In this document: positions 1-9,831 of the stretch, piece after piece
Layout of the letters: the number at the start of each line of letters is the position of its first letter
Position numbering within the stretch: position 1 is the stretch's first letter
Assembly: GCF_001279695.1 (NCBI RefSeq)
Contig: NZ_LGDD01000235.1
Location: forward strand, 1-64,000
Direction of reading: 5' to 3'
Source of the DNA: Streptomyces sp. WM6378
Lineage (GTDB): Bacteria > Actinomycetota > Actinomycetes > Streptomycetales > Streptomycetaceae
DNA: 64,000 nt
Notes under the pieces: model-generated
What the model was told of the DNA's origin: nothing
The model's input: only the letters and a program-made list of their open reading frames with translations
The model's database searches: none
Translations under genes and position numbers: made by a program

Positions 1-353
1 TCATTTCCGGTGCGACCAACCTCTCCGGCGACAACGACAAGCTGATCAAGCAGGTCAAGGACGCCAAGGACGCGGTCGTCAAGGACAACTCGACCGCCGA
101 CTACCAGGTCAACCCGGCCGACGTGCCCGCCGACGCGGTCACCTCCTCCGGCTCCGGCCTCGACCCGGACATCTCGCCCGAGTACGCGAAGATCCAGGTG
201 CACCGGGTCGCCGAGCAGAACAAGCTCACAGTCCAGCAGGTCGACAAGATCGTCGCGGACGCCACCAGCAGCCGCGCCCTCGGCTTCATCGGTGAGCCCG
301 GCGTCAACGTCCTCAAGCTCAACATCGCACTCAAGGAACTCACGCAGAAGTGA
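1..353 (+). CDS. kdpC: KdpC, K+-transporting ATPase subunit C (3' part)
   Basis: The window opens inside this gene, with the first complete codon at base 3. About 116 C-terminal residues are visible. The run ISGATNLSGDNDKL, the segment GSGLDPDISPEYA and the end GFIGEPGVNVLKLN are typical of the KdpC family, a single-span subunit that stabilises the KdpB ATPase in the high-affinity Kdp potassium pump. The start and the N-terminal membrane helix lie upstream of the window. The kdpE and kdpD regulators follow on the same strand. Identification rests on family motifs and context. Confidence 0.93.
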   Translation, partial: ISGATNLSGDNDKLIKQVKDAKDAVVKDNSTADYQVNPADVPADAVTSSGSGLDPDISPEYAKIQVHRVAEQNKLTVQQVDKIVADATSSRALGFIGEPGVNVLKLNIALKELTQK

Positions 354-483
354 TCGGCTTACCGCGAGGGGCGGGGGCCAGCGGTCCGGGTACCACCCGC
401 CGCGGGCTCCCGCCCCTCTGCACGAGCACGCCCCTCCTCGGGTTCCCTTTGGATTCGCAGCAAGCAAGAAAGGCGGCACACCG

Positions 484-1170
484 ATGACCCGGGTGCTGGT
501 GGTGGAGGACGAACCACAGCTCGTACGGGCTCTTGAGATCAACCTCAGGGCGCGAAAATACGTCGTTGACGCCGCGCCCGACGGGGCGACCGCGCTCCGC
601 CTGGCCGCCACGAGCCCACCGGACGCCGTGCTGCTCGACCTCGGGCTTCCGGACATGGACGGCCTCGACGTGATGAAGACGCTACGCCGCTTCTCCCGGG
701 CGCCGATCCTGGTGGTCTCGGCCCGCAACACCTCTGACGAGAAGGTCGCAGCCCTGGACGCGGGCGCCGACGACTACATCACCAAGCCGTTCAGCATGGA
801 CGAACTCCTGGCCCGGCTGCGGGCCGCCACCCGGCGCACCGGTCCCGAGGGCCAGGCCGAACAGGAGCAGGGTGTCGTCACCACCAAGGGTTTCACCATC
901 GACCTGCTCGCCAAGAAGGCCAAGAGCGGCGGCAAGGACATCCGGCTCACTCCGACCGAATGGCACCTGGTCGAAGTCCTGGTCCGCAACCGCGGCCGCC
1001 TGGTCACCCAACGCGAGCTGCTGCAGGAGGTGTGGGGGCCCAGCTACCGTACGCAGAGCAACTATCTCCGCGTCTACATGGCCCAGTTGAGACGCAAACT
1101 CGAAGCGGACCCTTCACATCCGCGGTACCTCATCACGGCACCGGGCATGGGCTACCGCTTCGAGGTGTGA
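484..1170 (+). CDS. kdpE: KdpE, OmpR-type response regulator
   Basis: A 228-residue two-component response regulator. The receiver domain (about 1-120) has the acidic pair VVEDE, the phospho-acceptor Asp52 in LLDLGLPDMDG and the conserved Lys in ITKPF. The winged-helix DNA-binding domain (about 130-228) carries LTPTEW and ends in GMGYRFEV. The ATG at 484 is chosen because AAAGGCGG lies just upstream; earlier in-frame codons overlap the kdpC end and have no homology. It lies between kdpC and kdpD and should activate kdpFABC when K+ is limiting. The gene order E-D is the reverse of the E. coli order. Confidence 0.93.
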   Translation: MTRVLVVEDEPQLVRALEINLRARKYVVDAAPDGATALRLAATSPPDAVLLDLGLPDMDGLDVMKTLRRFSRAPILVVSARNTSDEKVAALDAGADDYITKPFSMDELLARLRAATRRTGPEGQAEQEQGVVTTKGFTIDLLAKKAKSGGKDIRLTPTEWHLVEVLVRNRGRLVTQRELLQEVWGPSYRTQSNYLRVYMAQLRRKLEADPSHPRYLITAPGMGYRFEV

Positions 1171-1257
1171 CCCCAGCAAGCCCCCACTTCGTCCGCCTTC
1201 ACCAGCAGTGAGCCGGGGTCCGGCCTCCCAACTGCAGCGACCACAGGGATCGGAACC

Positions 1258-3801
1258 ATGGCACGCGGCAAGCTCCGCATCTACCTCGGCGCGGCGCCGG
1301 GCGTCGGCAAGACCTACTCGATGCTCTCCGAGGCGCACCGCCGCATCGAACGCGGCACGGACTGCGTGGTCGCCTTCGTCGAGCACCACAGCAGGCCGCG
1401 TACCGAAGTGATGCTGCACGGCCTGGAGTTGCTGCCCCGGTGCGAGATCGAGTACCGCGGGACCGTCTTCACCGAGATGGACGTGGACGCGGTCCTGGAG
1501 CGCCGCCCCTCGGTGATCCTGGTGGACGAGCTGGCGCACACCAACATCCCGGGTTCGCGCAACACCAAGCGCTGGCAGGACGTCGAGGAACTGCTCGCCG
1601 CCGGCATCGACGTCATCTCCAACATCAACATCCAGCACCTGGAGTCCCTGGGCGATGTCGTCGAGTCGATAACGGGCGTACGCCAGCAGGAGACCGTACC
1701 GGACGAGTTCGTACGGCGAGCCGACCAGATCGAGCTCGTCGACATGTCACCGCAGGCACTGCGCCGCCGCATGGCACACGGCAACATCTACAAGCCCGAG
1801 AAGGTCGATGCGGCGCTCTCCAACTACTTCCGGCCCGGAAACCTCACCGCGCTGCGGGAGTTGGCGCTGCTCTGGGTCGCCGACCGGGTCGACGAGTATC
1901 TGACGGAATACCGCAGCGAGCACAGCGTCAACCGGATCTGGGGCTCGCGCGAGCGCATCGTGGTCGGCCTGACCGGTGGACCGGAGGGGCGCACCCTCAT
2001 CCGGCGCGCGGCCCGGCTCGCCGAAAAGGGCGCGGGTGGCGAGGTGCTGGCCGTATACGTCGCGAGGAGCGACGGCCTGACTGCTGCCTCTCCGAAGGAA
2101 CTCACCGTCCAGCGCACCCTGGTCGAGGAGCTCGGCGGAACCTTTCACCACGTCGTGGGCGACGACGTGCCGCCGGCCCTGCTCGACTTCGCACGCGGGG
2201 TGAACGCGACACAGATCGTGCTGGGCACGAGCCGCCGCAGAGCTTGGCAGTACCTCTTCGGACCGGGCGTCGGCGCCACGGTCGCCCGCGACTCCGGCCC
2301 CGACCTCGACGTCCACATCGTCACCCACGAGGAGGCCGCGCGCGGGCGGGGCCTGCCGGTGGCACGCGGAGCACGGCTCGGTCGCACCCGGATCCTGTGG
2401 GGCTGGCTGACCGGCGTCATCGGCCCGGCGGTCCTCACCGTGCTGCTGACCCGCATCAGTATGGACCTCGGCCTCGCCAACGAGATGCTGCTCTACCTCG
2501 CGCTGACGGTCGGGTCGGCGCTGCTCGGCGGCCTGCTGCCCTCGCTGGCCTCGGCCGCACTGGGCTCGCTCCTCATCAACTGGTACTTCACCCCGCCGGT
2601 CCACGAGCTCACCATCGCCGACCCGAAGAACATCGTCGCCATAACGGTCTTCTTCCTGGTCGCGGCATCGGTGGCCTCAGTGGTGGACCTTGCGGCCCGG
2701 CGCACGCATCAGGCGGCCCGGCTGCGCGCCGAGTCGGAGATCCTCTCCTTCCTCGCGGGCAGCGTGCTGCGCGGTGAGACCAGCCTGGACGCGCTGCTCG
2801 AACGGGTCCGGGAGACCTTCGCCATGGAGTCCGCGGCGCTCCTTGAGCGTACGAGCGAAGTCGAACCGTGGACATGTACGGGCAGTGTCGGACCCGCCCC
2901 GGCTACCCGGCCCGAGGACGCCGACGTGGACATGCCGGTCGGCGACCACATGGCGCTCGCCCTGTCCGGGCGGGTGCTGCCCGCTGAGGACCGCCGCGTG
3001 CTGGGCGCGTTCGCGGCCCAGGCCGCCGTCGTCCTGGACCGCCAACGCCTCCAGGAGGAAGCCCACCAGGCACGGTTGTACGCCGAGGGCGACCGCATCC
3101 GCACCGCGCTGCTCGCCGCGGTCAGCCACGACCTGCGCACCCCGCTCGCGAGCATCAAGGCGTCGGTGACGTCCTTGCGCTCGGACGAAGTGGAATGGTC
3201 CGAGGCGGACGAGTCCGAATTCCTCGAAGGGATCGAGGCGGGCACGGACCGCCTGGACCACCTGGTCGGCAACCTCCTCGACATGTCCCGGCTCCAGACC
3301 GGCACGGTCACCCCGATCATCCGAGAGGTGGAACTCGACGAGGTCGTACCGATGGCGCTCGGTGGCGTCCCCGAGGACAGCGTGGTTCTTGACATCCCCG
3401 AAGACCTGCCGCTGGTGGCGGTCGACGCGGGGCTCCTGGAACGCGCGGTGGCCAACGTCGTGGAGAACGCCGTGAAGTACAGCCCCGAGGGCGAACGCGT
3501 CCTCGTCTCCGCCAGCGCCATCGCCGACCGGGTCGAGGTCCGCGTCGCCGACCAGGGCCCGGGCGTCCCCGACGAGGCCAAGGACCGCATCTTCGCCCCG
3601 TTCCAACGCTACGGAGACGCGCCGCGAGGCGCCGGAGTCGGCCTCGGTCTCGCGGTGGCGCGTGGCTTCGCCGAGGCGATGGGCGGCACGCTGACCGCCG
3701 AAGACACCCCCGGCGGCGGCATGACCATGGTCATCACGCTGAAGCAGGCGGCCGAGCACCCGCCGGCCAGCCCTGAACTCCCGCCGACCGCTGCCTCGTA
3801 G
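1258..3801 (+). CDS. kdpD: KdpD, K+-sensing histidine kinase
   Basis: An 847-residue sensor kinase with the full KdpD architecture. The N-terminal KdpD domain has the Walker A-like GAAPGVGKT (about residues 11-19), followed by a USP-like domain (about 235-350). Four closely spaced membrane segments lie around residues 380-475, then a GAF-like region. The HisKA motif VSHDLRTPL contains the phosphorylated His at about residue 624. The ATPase has the N box NVVENAVKYSP and the G boxes DQGPGVP and GVGLGLAVA. It phosphorylates KdpE. All catalytic boxes appear intact and the length is normal. Confidence 0.95.
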   Translation: MARGKLRIYLGAAPGVGKTYSMLSEAHRRIERGTDCVVAFVEHHSRPRTEVMLHGLELLPRCEIEYRGTVFTEMDVDAVLERRPSVILVDELAHTNIPGSRNTKRWQDVEELLAAGIDVISNINIQHLESLGDVVESITGVRQQETVPDEFVRRADQIELVDMSPQALRRRMAHGNIYKPEKVDAALSNYFRPGNLTALRELALLWVADRVDEYLTEYRSEHSVNRIWGSRERIVVGLTGGPEGRTLIRRAARLAEKGAGGEVLAVYVARSDGLTAASPKELTVQRTLVEELGGTFHHVVGDDVPPALLDFARGVNATQIVLGTSRRRAWQYLFGPGVGATVARDSGPDLDVHIVTHEEAARGRGLPVARGARLGRTRILWGWLTGVIGPAVLTVLLTRISMDLGLANEMLLYLALTVGSALLGGLLPSLASAALGSLLINWYFTPPVHELTIADPKNIVAITVFFLVAASVASVVDLAARRTHQAARLRAESEILSFLAGSVLRGETSLDALLERVRETFAMESAALLERTSEVEPWTCTGSVGPAPATRPEDADVDMPVGDHMALALSGRVLPAEDRRVLGAFAAQAAVVLDRQRLQEEAHQARLYAEGDRIRTALLAAVSHDLRTPLASIKASVTSLRSDEVEWSEADESEFLEGIEAGTDRLDHLVGNLLDMSRLQTGTVTPIIREVELDEVVPMALGGVPEDSVVLDIPEDLPLVAVDAGLLERAVANVVENAVKYSPEGERVLVSASAIADRVEVRVADQGPGVPDEAKDRIFAPFQRYGDAPRGAGVGLGLAVARGFAEAMGGTLTAEDTPGGGMTMVITLKQAAEHPPASPELPPTAAS

Positions 3802-3917
3802 CGCAGGAGGACGGCTTTCCGCGCCCGTGAACCCTGGCGCGTCGTTGACTGCTCGCGCCGCAGGCGGACCGTCACACTGTGCCGGACACCATCCGCCCCC
3901 TTCCCCGCGAGGTTCCC

Positions 3918-5735
3918 ATGGCGTTCGGGCTGGCTCGCCGAGAGCTGCGGCCGAGAGTTCCACTGCGGCACGGGGAGGGCGACAAGTACCGCCTGACCAG
4001 CGTCGAGGGGCTTGCCGCGCTGTCCCTGGACGCGCTGAGCTCGGTCGCCTACGGACCCGAGGCGATCGTGCTCGTGCTGGTGGCTGCCGGGACCGGCGCG
4101 CTGACGGCCACGCTGCCGGTGACCCTGGTCATCGCGGCCCTCCTCGCGGTCCTCGTCGTCTCGTACGGGCAGGTCATCGCGGTGCACCCGGACGGCGGGG
4201 GTGCCTACGCGGTCGCGAAGAAGGATCTCGGGCCCCGGACGAGTCTGCTCGCGGCGGCCAGCCTCGTCGTCGACTACGTCCTCACCGTGACCGTGAGCCT
4301 GGCCGCCGGTGCGGCGAGCCTCGCCTCCGCGTTCCCCGCCCTCGGATCGCACCTGCTGGCCGTCTGCCTCATCGGGCTCGCCCTCCTCGCCGCGGTGAAC
4401 CTGCGCGGAGTGGCGGAGAGCGCCCGGGTGCTCATGCTGCCCACGATCCTGTTCATCGTGAGCATCCTGGGCATCATCGTCCTCGGTCTGCTGCGCTCGC
4501 ATCCCGCGGCCGTCGTCGGCACCGCCCAACCCGTCCACGCCACCGAGACGTTGGGGGTACTGCTGCTCCTGAAGGCGTTCTCCTCCGGCTGCTCCGCGCT
4601 GACCGGAGTGGAAGCCATCGCCAACGGAGTGCCCTCCTTCCGCACCCCGCAGGTCAAGCGGGCCCAGCGCACCGAGCTGATGCTGGGCGCACTGCTCGGG
4701 CTGATGCTGATCGGCCTCGCGGTGCTGATCCGCCGCGACCACGTGGCCCCGCGCGGCGGCGTCACCGTCCTCGCCCAGCTGACCGCGGGCTCGTACGGCA
4801 CGGGCTGGCTGTACTACGCGACCAACCTGATCGTCACGCTCGCCCTCGCCTTCGCCGCCAACACCAGCTTCGGTGGACTGCCCGTCCTGATGAGCCTGCT
4901 GGCCCGCGACCACCGGCTGCCCCACCTCTTCGGGCTGCGCGCGGAACGGCCGGTCTACCGCTGGGGAGTGGTGGCCCTCGCCCTGCTCGCCGCCCTGCTC
5001 CTGATCGCCGTGAACGCCGATACCCACCGGATGATCCCGCTGTTCGCGATCGGTGTCTTCATCGGGTTCACGATCAGCCAGATCGGACTCGTACGGCACT
5101 GGGCCGGCCAACAGCCGCCCCGCTGGCTGCCGCGCGCCCTGCTCAATGGTGTCGGCGCGGCCCTCACCGCCGTGGCGGGGGTCGTGCTCCTGGCCACCAA
5201 GTTCCTCGAAGGCGCCTGGGTCGTGGTCGCCGCCGTGCCCCTGCTCATGCTGCTCTTCGCCAGAATCCAGCGCTACTACACGGCAGTCGGAGTGGAACTA
5301 GGACTCGGTGAGCTCCCGCCGCCGCCCGTGCGGCACACCGACTCCCTGGTCATCGTGCCGGTCGGCGAGGTCAGCAAACTGACCCAGTACGCGCTCACCG
5401 CCGCCGGCACGCTCGGGCGCGAGGTCGTCGCGGTCGCCGTGCACAGCGATCCCGACAAGGTCCGTGCCCTGAGGGAGAGTTGGGGCCGCTGGAACCCGGG
5501 CGTCCGGCTGGAGGTCATCGACAGCCCGCACCGGTCCCTGGTGCAGCCCATCGTCGAATACGTCCAGGAGATGGCCGAGGGAGGGCGGCAGATCGCCGTC
5601 CTGATCCCCGAGGTCGAACCCCGCCACCGCCGCTACCAGATCCTGCAGAACCAGCGCGGCATCCTGCTGGCCACCGCGCTGAGAGCACGCACGGATGTGG
5701 TCGTCTGCATCGTGCCGTACCGGCTGAGCCTGTGA
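3918..5735 (+). CDS. kimA: KimA-type potassium/proton symporter (APC superfamily)
   Basis: A 605-residue membrane protein with about 12 hydrophobic segments, then a soluble C-terminal USP-like domain (about 455-605). The length and signature segments match KimA (formerly YdaO) of Bacillus from memory: LSSDALSSVAYG-like near the N-terminus, KAFSSGCSALTGVEAI in the middle, YTAVG before the soluble domain and RSLVQP in it. KimA takes up K+ with protons and is regulated by c-di-AMP in Firmicutes. Many pipelines would call this an amino-acid permease. The ATG at 3918 has GAGG upstream; a GTG at 3879 is possible but less likely. Its place directly after kdpDE supports a K+ role. Confidence 0.82.
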   Translation: MAFGLARRELRPRVPLRHGEGDKYRLTSVEGLAALSLDALSSVAYGPEAIVLVLVAAGTGALTATLPVTLVIAALLAVLVVSYGQVIAVHPDGGGAYAVAKKDLGPRTSLLAAASLVVDYVLTVTVSLAAGAASLASAFPALGSHLLAVCLIGLALLAAVNLRGVAESARVLMLPTILFIVSILGIIVLGLLRSHPAAVVGTAQPVHATETLGVLLLLKAFSSGCSALTGVEAIANGVPSFRTPQVKRAQRTELMLGALLGLMLIGLAVLIRRDHVAPRGGVTVLAQLTAGSYGTGWLYYATNLIVTLALAFAANTSFGGLPVLMSLLARDHRLPHLFGLRAERPVYRWGVVALALLAALLLIAVNADTHRMIPLFAIGVFIGFTISQIGLVRHWAGQQPPRWLPRALLNGVGAALTAVAGVVLLATKFLEGAWVVVAAVPLLMLLFARIQRYYTAVGVELGLGELPPPPVRHTDSLVIVPVGEVSKLTQYALTAAGTLGREVVAVAVHSDPDKVRALRESWGRWNPGVRLEVIDSPHRSLVQPIVEYVQEMAEGGRQIAVLIPEVEPRHRRYQILQNQRGILLATALRARTDVVVCIVPYRLSL

Positions 5736-5763
5736 GCAAGTCACGGGCCCGGCGGTGCCCGCG

Positions 5764-5880
5764 CTAGAGCAGCGCGTCAGCGATGGTGCCCAGGGACAGC
5801 GCCGGAAGGAAGCTGAGCAGGGCGAGGATAAGGGCCTCGTCCTTGCACAGTAGGAGGTATGTTTCGGTCTGCCGGGAGCA
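5764..5880 (-). pseudogene. KdpA C-terminal remnant
   Basis: On the minus strand, a short reading frame ends at a TAG at 5764-5766. Its last residues read ALILALLSFLPALSLGTI followed by ADALL. This resembles the C-terminal helix of KdpA, the K+-translocating Kdp subunit (family pattern LTFFPALALGPIVE, from memory). No start codon and no upstream KdpA sequence is present. It probably is the scar of a rearranged second kdpA, lying inverted beside the intact kdp regulators. The similarity is short, so confidence is moderate. Confidence 0.45.
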
Positions 5881-5943
5881 TGCGTGAGTCACCCCTCCGC
5901 CGAGCCCGTGACCCGGCGGAGGCCGGGGGATCCAGAAGCGGTC

Positions 5944-7287
5944 CTACAGGCCGACGTCCCGGCGGCTCATGTCCTCCAGCGACTCGCGGCGCACCAGCAT
6001 CCGCGCGGCACCGTCCCGGACCGCGACGATCGGCGGGCGGCCGACGAGGTTGTAGCCGGAGGCCATCGACAGGTGATAGGCGCCGGCGGCGGGCACCGCG
6101 AGCAGGTCGCCGGGGCGTACGTCACCGGGTAGCGGCACCGCATCCGCCAGCACGTCGCCCGCCTCGCAGTGCCGACCCACCACGGTGACCAGGGCGGGCG
6201 CGGCTGTTGAACGGCGTCCTACGAGCCGGGGCGAGTAGCGGACTCCGTAGAGGGCGGGCCGGGGGTTGTCGCTCATGCCGCCGTCGACGGCGACGAAGAT
6301 GCGTCCTGCGGTCTGCTTGACCGCGAGCACGTGGTAGACGGCGACCCCGGCGGGTCCGACGAGTGCGCGCCCGGGTTCGAGGGTGAGGCGGGGGACGGGC
6401 AGTTTCGCATGGGCGCAGCCGTCCACGAGTTCAGCGCGGACCCGGCCGGCCAGGACGCCGATGTCGAGGCTGCTCTCGCCGGGGCGGTAGGCGATGCCGT
6501 GACCGCCACCGATGTTCAACTCGGGCAATTTGACGCCGTGTTGGTCCCGCACCTGGGACATGAGGCCAACCATCCGGCGGACGGCGGCGACGTACGGCTT
6601 GACCGAGGTGATCTGCGAGCCGATGTGGCAGTGCAGGCCGACGAGTTCGAGGTGAGGCCGGCGAAGGACGTTGGCGATGGCGTGCTGGGCGGAGCCGTCC
6701 GTGATCGACAGACCGAACTTCTGGTCGTCCGTGCCGGTCCTGATCTTGGCGTGGCCGCCGGCGGCGATGCCGGGCACGACCCGGATCATCACCTGCTGAC
6801 GGTCGCTGTGCGGCACGATGGAATCCAGTTGGGCGATCTCCGACGCGCTGTCCACGACGATGCGGCCGACACCCAGGCGGATCGCGGTGCGCAGGTCCTC
6901 CGGGCTCTTGGCGTTGCCGTGCATCACGATCCGCTCGGCGGGGAAGCCCGCGGTGACGGCGAGCCCCAGCTCACCGGCCGAGCAGACGTCCAGGCCCAGC
7001 CCCTCCTCCTCGACCCAGCGGACCATGGCCCGGCACAGGAACGCCTTGGCCGCGTAGACGACATCGGCTTGGGGAAACGCGGTGCGATAGGCACGGCACC
7101 GGTCGCGGACCTCGCCCTCGTCCAGGACGTACAGCGGAGTGCCGAACCGGTCGGCGGCCTCCTTGAGGGAGACTCCGCCGACGGTGAGGTCGCCGTCGGC
7201 GGCGGGGCGGGCGGAGGCCGGCCACACGGACAGCCCCTCGGAGTCGTCCGGTGTCAGAGCGGGCGGGGTCAGGGAAGTGACGGACAT
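5944..7287 (-). CDS. lysA: Diaminopimelate decarboxylase-like PLP enzyme
   Basis: A 447-residue fold-type III PLP decarboxylase. It shows the PLP Lys in VVYAAKAF (Lys81), HCHIGSQI, the phosphate-binding NIGGGHGIAY and EPGRALVGPAG. It should convert meso-diaminopimelate to L-lysine. The ATG at 7287 is preferred over a TTG two codons upstream. The SAV_915-type gene ends 10 bases upstream on the same strand, suggesting coupling. Streptomyces usually has another lysA in the thrC/hom region, so this may be a paralogue; that cannot be settled from this window. Related decarboxylases with other substrates in secondary metabolism are an alternative. Confidence 0.85.
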   Translation of the reverse strand: MSVTSLTPPALTPDDSEGLSVWPASARPAADGDLTVGGVSLKEAADRFGTPLYVLDEGEVRDRCRAYRTAFPQADVVYAAKAFLCRAMVRWVEEEGLGLDVCSAGELGLAVTAGFPAERIVMHGNAKSPEDLRTAIRLGVGRIVVDSASEIAQLDSIVPHSDRQQVMIRVVPGIAAGGHAKIRTGTDDQKFGLSITDGSAQHAIANVLRRPHLELVGLHCHIGSQITSVKPYVAAVRRMVGLMSQVRDQHGVKLPELNIGGGHGIAYRPGESSLDIGVLAGRVRAELVDGCAHAKLPVPRLTLEPGRALVGPAGVAVYHVLAVKQTAGRIFVAVDGGMSDNPRPALYGVRYSPRLVGRRSTAAPALVTVVGRHCEAGDVLADAVPLPGDVRPGDLLAVPAAGAYHLSMASGYNLVGRPPIVAVRDGAARMLVRRESLEDMSRRDVGL

Positions 7288-7297
7288 GAGCAACCCC

Positions 7298-7705
7298 TCA
7301 GCCGATCAGGAGGTTCAGACAGGACACGACCGCGGCGGCGCCGATGACGCGCAGCATGCCGATGTGCTGCGGATCCCAGTCACGCCAGGCGGGCACCGGT
7401 TTGGGGTGCGAGGTGGAGGCGCCGGGGGCGGAGAACCGAGGGTCGATGGTCAGGACGCTGATGCCCAGTGGCGCGGCGAGGGCGCGCAGCGCGGGCTCGG
7501 AGAGCCTGATCCAGCGCTGGCCCGCGCCCAGTGCGGCGGTGAGCCGTTCCTCGGAGGTGAAGCCGACCGCCGTGCGGACACCCGGCGGCGTACGGAAGAA
7601 GCGGGCCGAGCAGCCCGAGGGCCCCGGCCGGACGGGGACGAAGAGAGGTCCGGCCGGGACGCGTTCACAGGGCTCGGGATCCTCGACATGGCTGGTCGAA
7701 GACAT
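7298..7705 (-). CDS. SAV_915 family protein
   Basis: A 135-residue protein with the recurring streptomycete features FFRTPPGVRTAVGFTSEERL and IRLSEPALRALAAPLG, which I recognise as the SAV_915 family. No function is known for it. The ATG at 7705 has GGAGGAACGCC directly upstream, a strong ribosome binding site. The C-terminus ends in a short hydrophobic stretch (about 118-134), perhaps a tail anchor. It lies 10 bases upstream of the lysA-like gene and is probably co-transcribed with it. Confidence 0.75.
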   Translation of the reverse strand: MSSTSHVEDPEPCERVPAGPLFVPVRPGPSGCSARFFRTPPGVRTAVGFTSEERLTAALGAGQRWIRLSEPALRALAAPLGISVLTIDPRFSAPGASTSHPKPVPAWRDWDPQHIGMLRVIGAAAVVSCLNLLIG

Positions 7706-7939
7706 GGCGTTCCTCCAGGTGCAGTACGTGCGATGTGGCGCCCCGCGGGGGACGGCCGCGGGGTGCTCCGGTGACGCTATGCCCGGAGTGCCGGGGGAAG
7801 AGTCCCTCGCTGACGCATGCTTGACGGCAATCGCCCAAGCGCTGACGCGGCGCTGACGGGCCCCGAATCGCGGAGAAACACGGCGTCCCCTCGCCTGGTC
7901 ACAGGCAGGGGGGGACGCTTCGTTCAGCGGTGGGTCAGG

Positions 7940-9474
7940 TCACCTGGTGCATTCGGCGAGGCCGATGATGAGGCCGCCGAAGACTCCGCCCAGGACGGCT
8001 TCGGGCTGGCCCAGGGCGGCACCGAGGAGGCCGAAGGTGGCTCCCTCGCCCATCTTGTCTCCGATGCAGTTCATGCGGCCCCTCTTGTCGCTGGACGCGG
8101 CGGGCCGCATCATGGCGGCCGTCTTCATCATGGTCTTCTTCGCGGCGGCCGGTGCGGCGGCTGCTTTCACCGAGAAGACCGGCGGGCTCACGGTGTCGGT
8201 GATCGTGTCGCCGGTAACCCCTTCGACGGTCTGGGTAACGTGTTGCCGGAGACGGTCAGGCCGACCTTGTGGGCCGTACCGTTGGTGTCCGTCAGCGTGG
8301 TGGGGAGGATGGTGGCAACAGTGCCGTCGGTGTCCGTCGCGGTGACGGTGCCGTTGGACGACGTCACCTGACTTCCCGCGGGAAGGCTGAAGGTCTTCCT
8401 CGTGGTCGTGGCGAAGGTCTGCGGCTTCACATCAGGGCTGGTCGTACTGCCACTGCTGCCGGACGGGTCGGTGCTGGTGTGGGCGATGTACATCGTGGAT
8501 CCGGCGGCCGAGTTGATGACGGGGACGGTGACCGTCGCGTCCGTGGTCCACGGCTGGTTGTCCGTGTTGAAGGTCCAGGTGCCGGTGACTTTCTTGCCGA
8601 CGGCCGCGAAGTGGACCCACGCGTAGTTCTTCGACGGGACGTCCACGGCGATGCCGTTGATCGTCGTCTCGTCGGAGGTGTACACCGTCGTCGCGGTCAG
8701 CTGGTTGGAGATCGTGGCCTGGAGCGGGACGGACACGCCCACGGAGGACGACAGGCCCACGGAGAACGCCTGCGACCATCCGGAGTGGTAGATCGTGGTG
8801 AAGACCTGCTCCATGGACGAAGCAGTGTCGTTGTACCAGACCGACGAGGCGGGCTGGCGGGGCAGGGCTGCGGGCTGCCCTTCGGACTTCTCGGTCCACG
8901 AGCAGGTGGAGGTCTTCTTGGAGCACAGGTCGCTGTAGTAGTCGAGGGCGAGGCTCTTGGCTTCGGCCGCCTTCGACGCGGGGATCGTCCATTCCTGGCT
9001 CGCGCTGCCGTTGCAGGCGTTGGGCTGGGCGAGGATGCCCCACAGGTGGAGGCCACCCCGGTTGTCCATGCAGTACTCGGTGCCGCTGGAGTCGTCGCGG
9101 CGGACGATGCCGAAGGCGTTGGGTTTGCCGTCGACGGGGCGGAAGTGCCACTGCTCGCCGTCCTTGCCGCAGGACTGCTGTACGGCGGGCTGGGAGGCGT
9201 AGATGCACTTCCCGGAGGAGGTGCTGGCGATGTTGAACGTGCCGGGATCGCTCAGCTTGATCAGGCGCCAGTTCGTGTAGTTGGTGCCGTCGGGGGTGAC
9301 GGAGATCTGGTTTCCGTCACCGGTGCCGGTCGAGTTGAGGGTGCCGTCGGTGTTGGTGAAGGTGTAGGCGTCGGTCGTCGCGGCGCTGGCCGGAGCGGCG
9401 AGGGCCGCAAGGGCGGGCGTGAACAGGGTCAGGGCGAGGGCCGGCACGGTTAAGGGTTTCGCGGTTCTTTTCAG
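7940..9474 (-). pseudogene. Frameshifted secreted ricin-type lectin / pore-former-like protein
   Basis: The long frame (to 8188) has a signal peptide with a hydrophobic core ending in an AxA site (PASAA). It is followed by a beta-trefoil-like region of about 130 residues with QW-type positions (NWRLI, GEQWHF, SQEWTI), then a Ser/Thr-rich beta region resembling aerolysin/ETX-MTX2 folds. The frame stops at 8188. At about 8237, a one-base shift moves it into a frame reading TQTVEGVTGDTITDTV and continuing to a stop at 7940 with a glycine-rich hydrophobic tail. I read this as one gene with a -1 frameshift (real or a sequencing error). No good start codon with a ribosome site is visible; 9474 (CTG) is a placeholder. 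A TTA codon lies in the signal peptide (9451-9453). Confidence 0.6.
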
Positions 9475-9831
9475 TTGGGGTGAGGCGGCGGTAGTCAGCC
9501 AGTTGACTGACCTCTGCCACTGGCCCTCAAGGACCCGGGTCTGCGCATTGCGGCGCGCGAGTGACGACGGTTCGGAATGCTCGGCGAGACATCGCAAGCT
9601 GTCAGCCGGTACTCGGTCTTGTGGCCGTAGGCCGTCTTCTTCGACCGCTCGCGCTCGGCAGCGGTCGGGAATATCGGGCGGGCCGGGGCACCACCCGCCG
9701 CCTGCCGCCATCGCCGGCGGGCGGGCGAATTGTCGGTGTCCGGAGAGGAAGATGATGAGCATTGAGACGGCAATCCCGTTGCGCGAAGCGGCATTTCATG
9801 GCTTGTCCCAGAGGTCTGTACGGTCGGATTC
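9475..9831. promoter_or_regulatory. Divergent intergenic region, lectin-like gene / amidase
   Basis: This gap separates the minus-strand lectin-like gene from the plus-strand amidase, and must hold both promoters. The true lectin start probably lies at its left edge. I see no convincing -35/-10 pair. A GC-rich inverted stretch (GCCGCCTGCCGCC, then GGCGGGCGGGC) is present around 9697-9725. No gene with coding character was found here. Confidence 0.4.
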
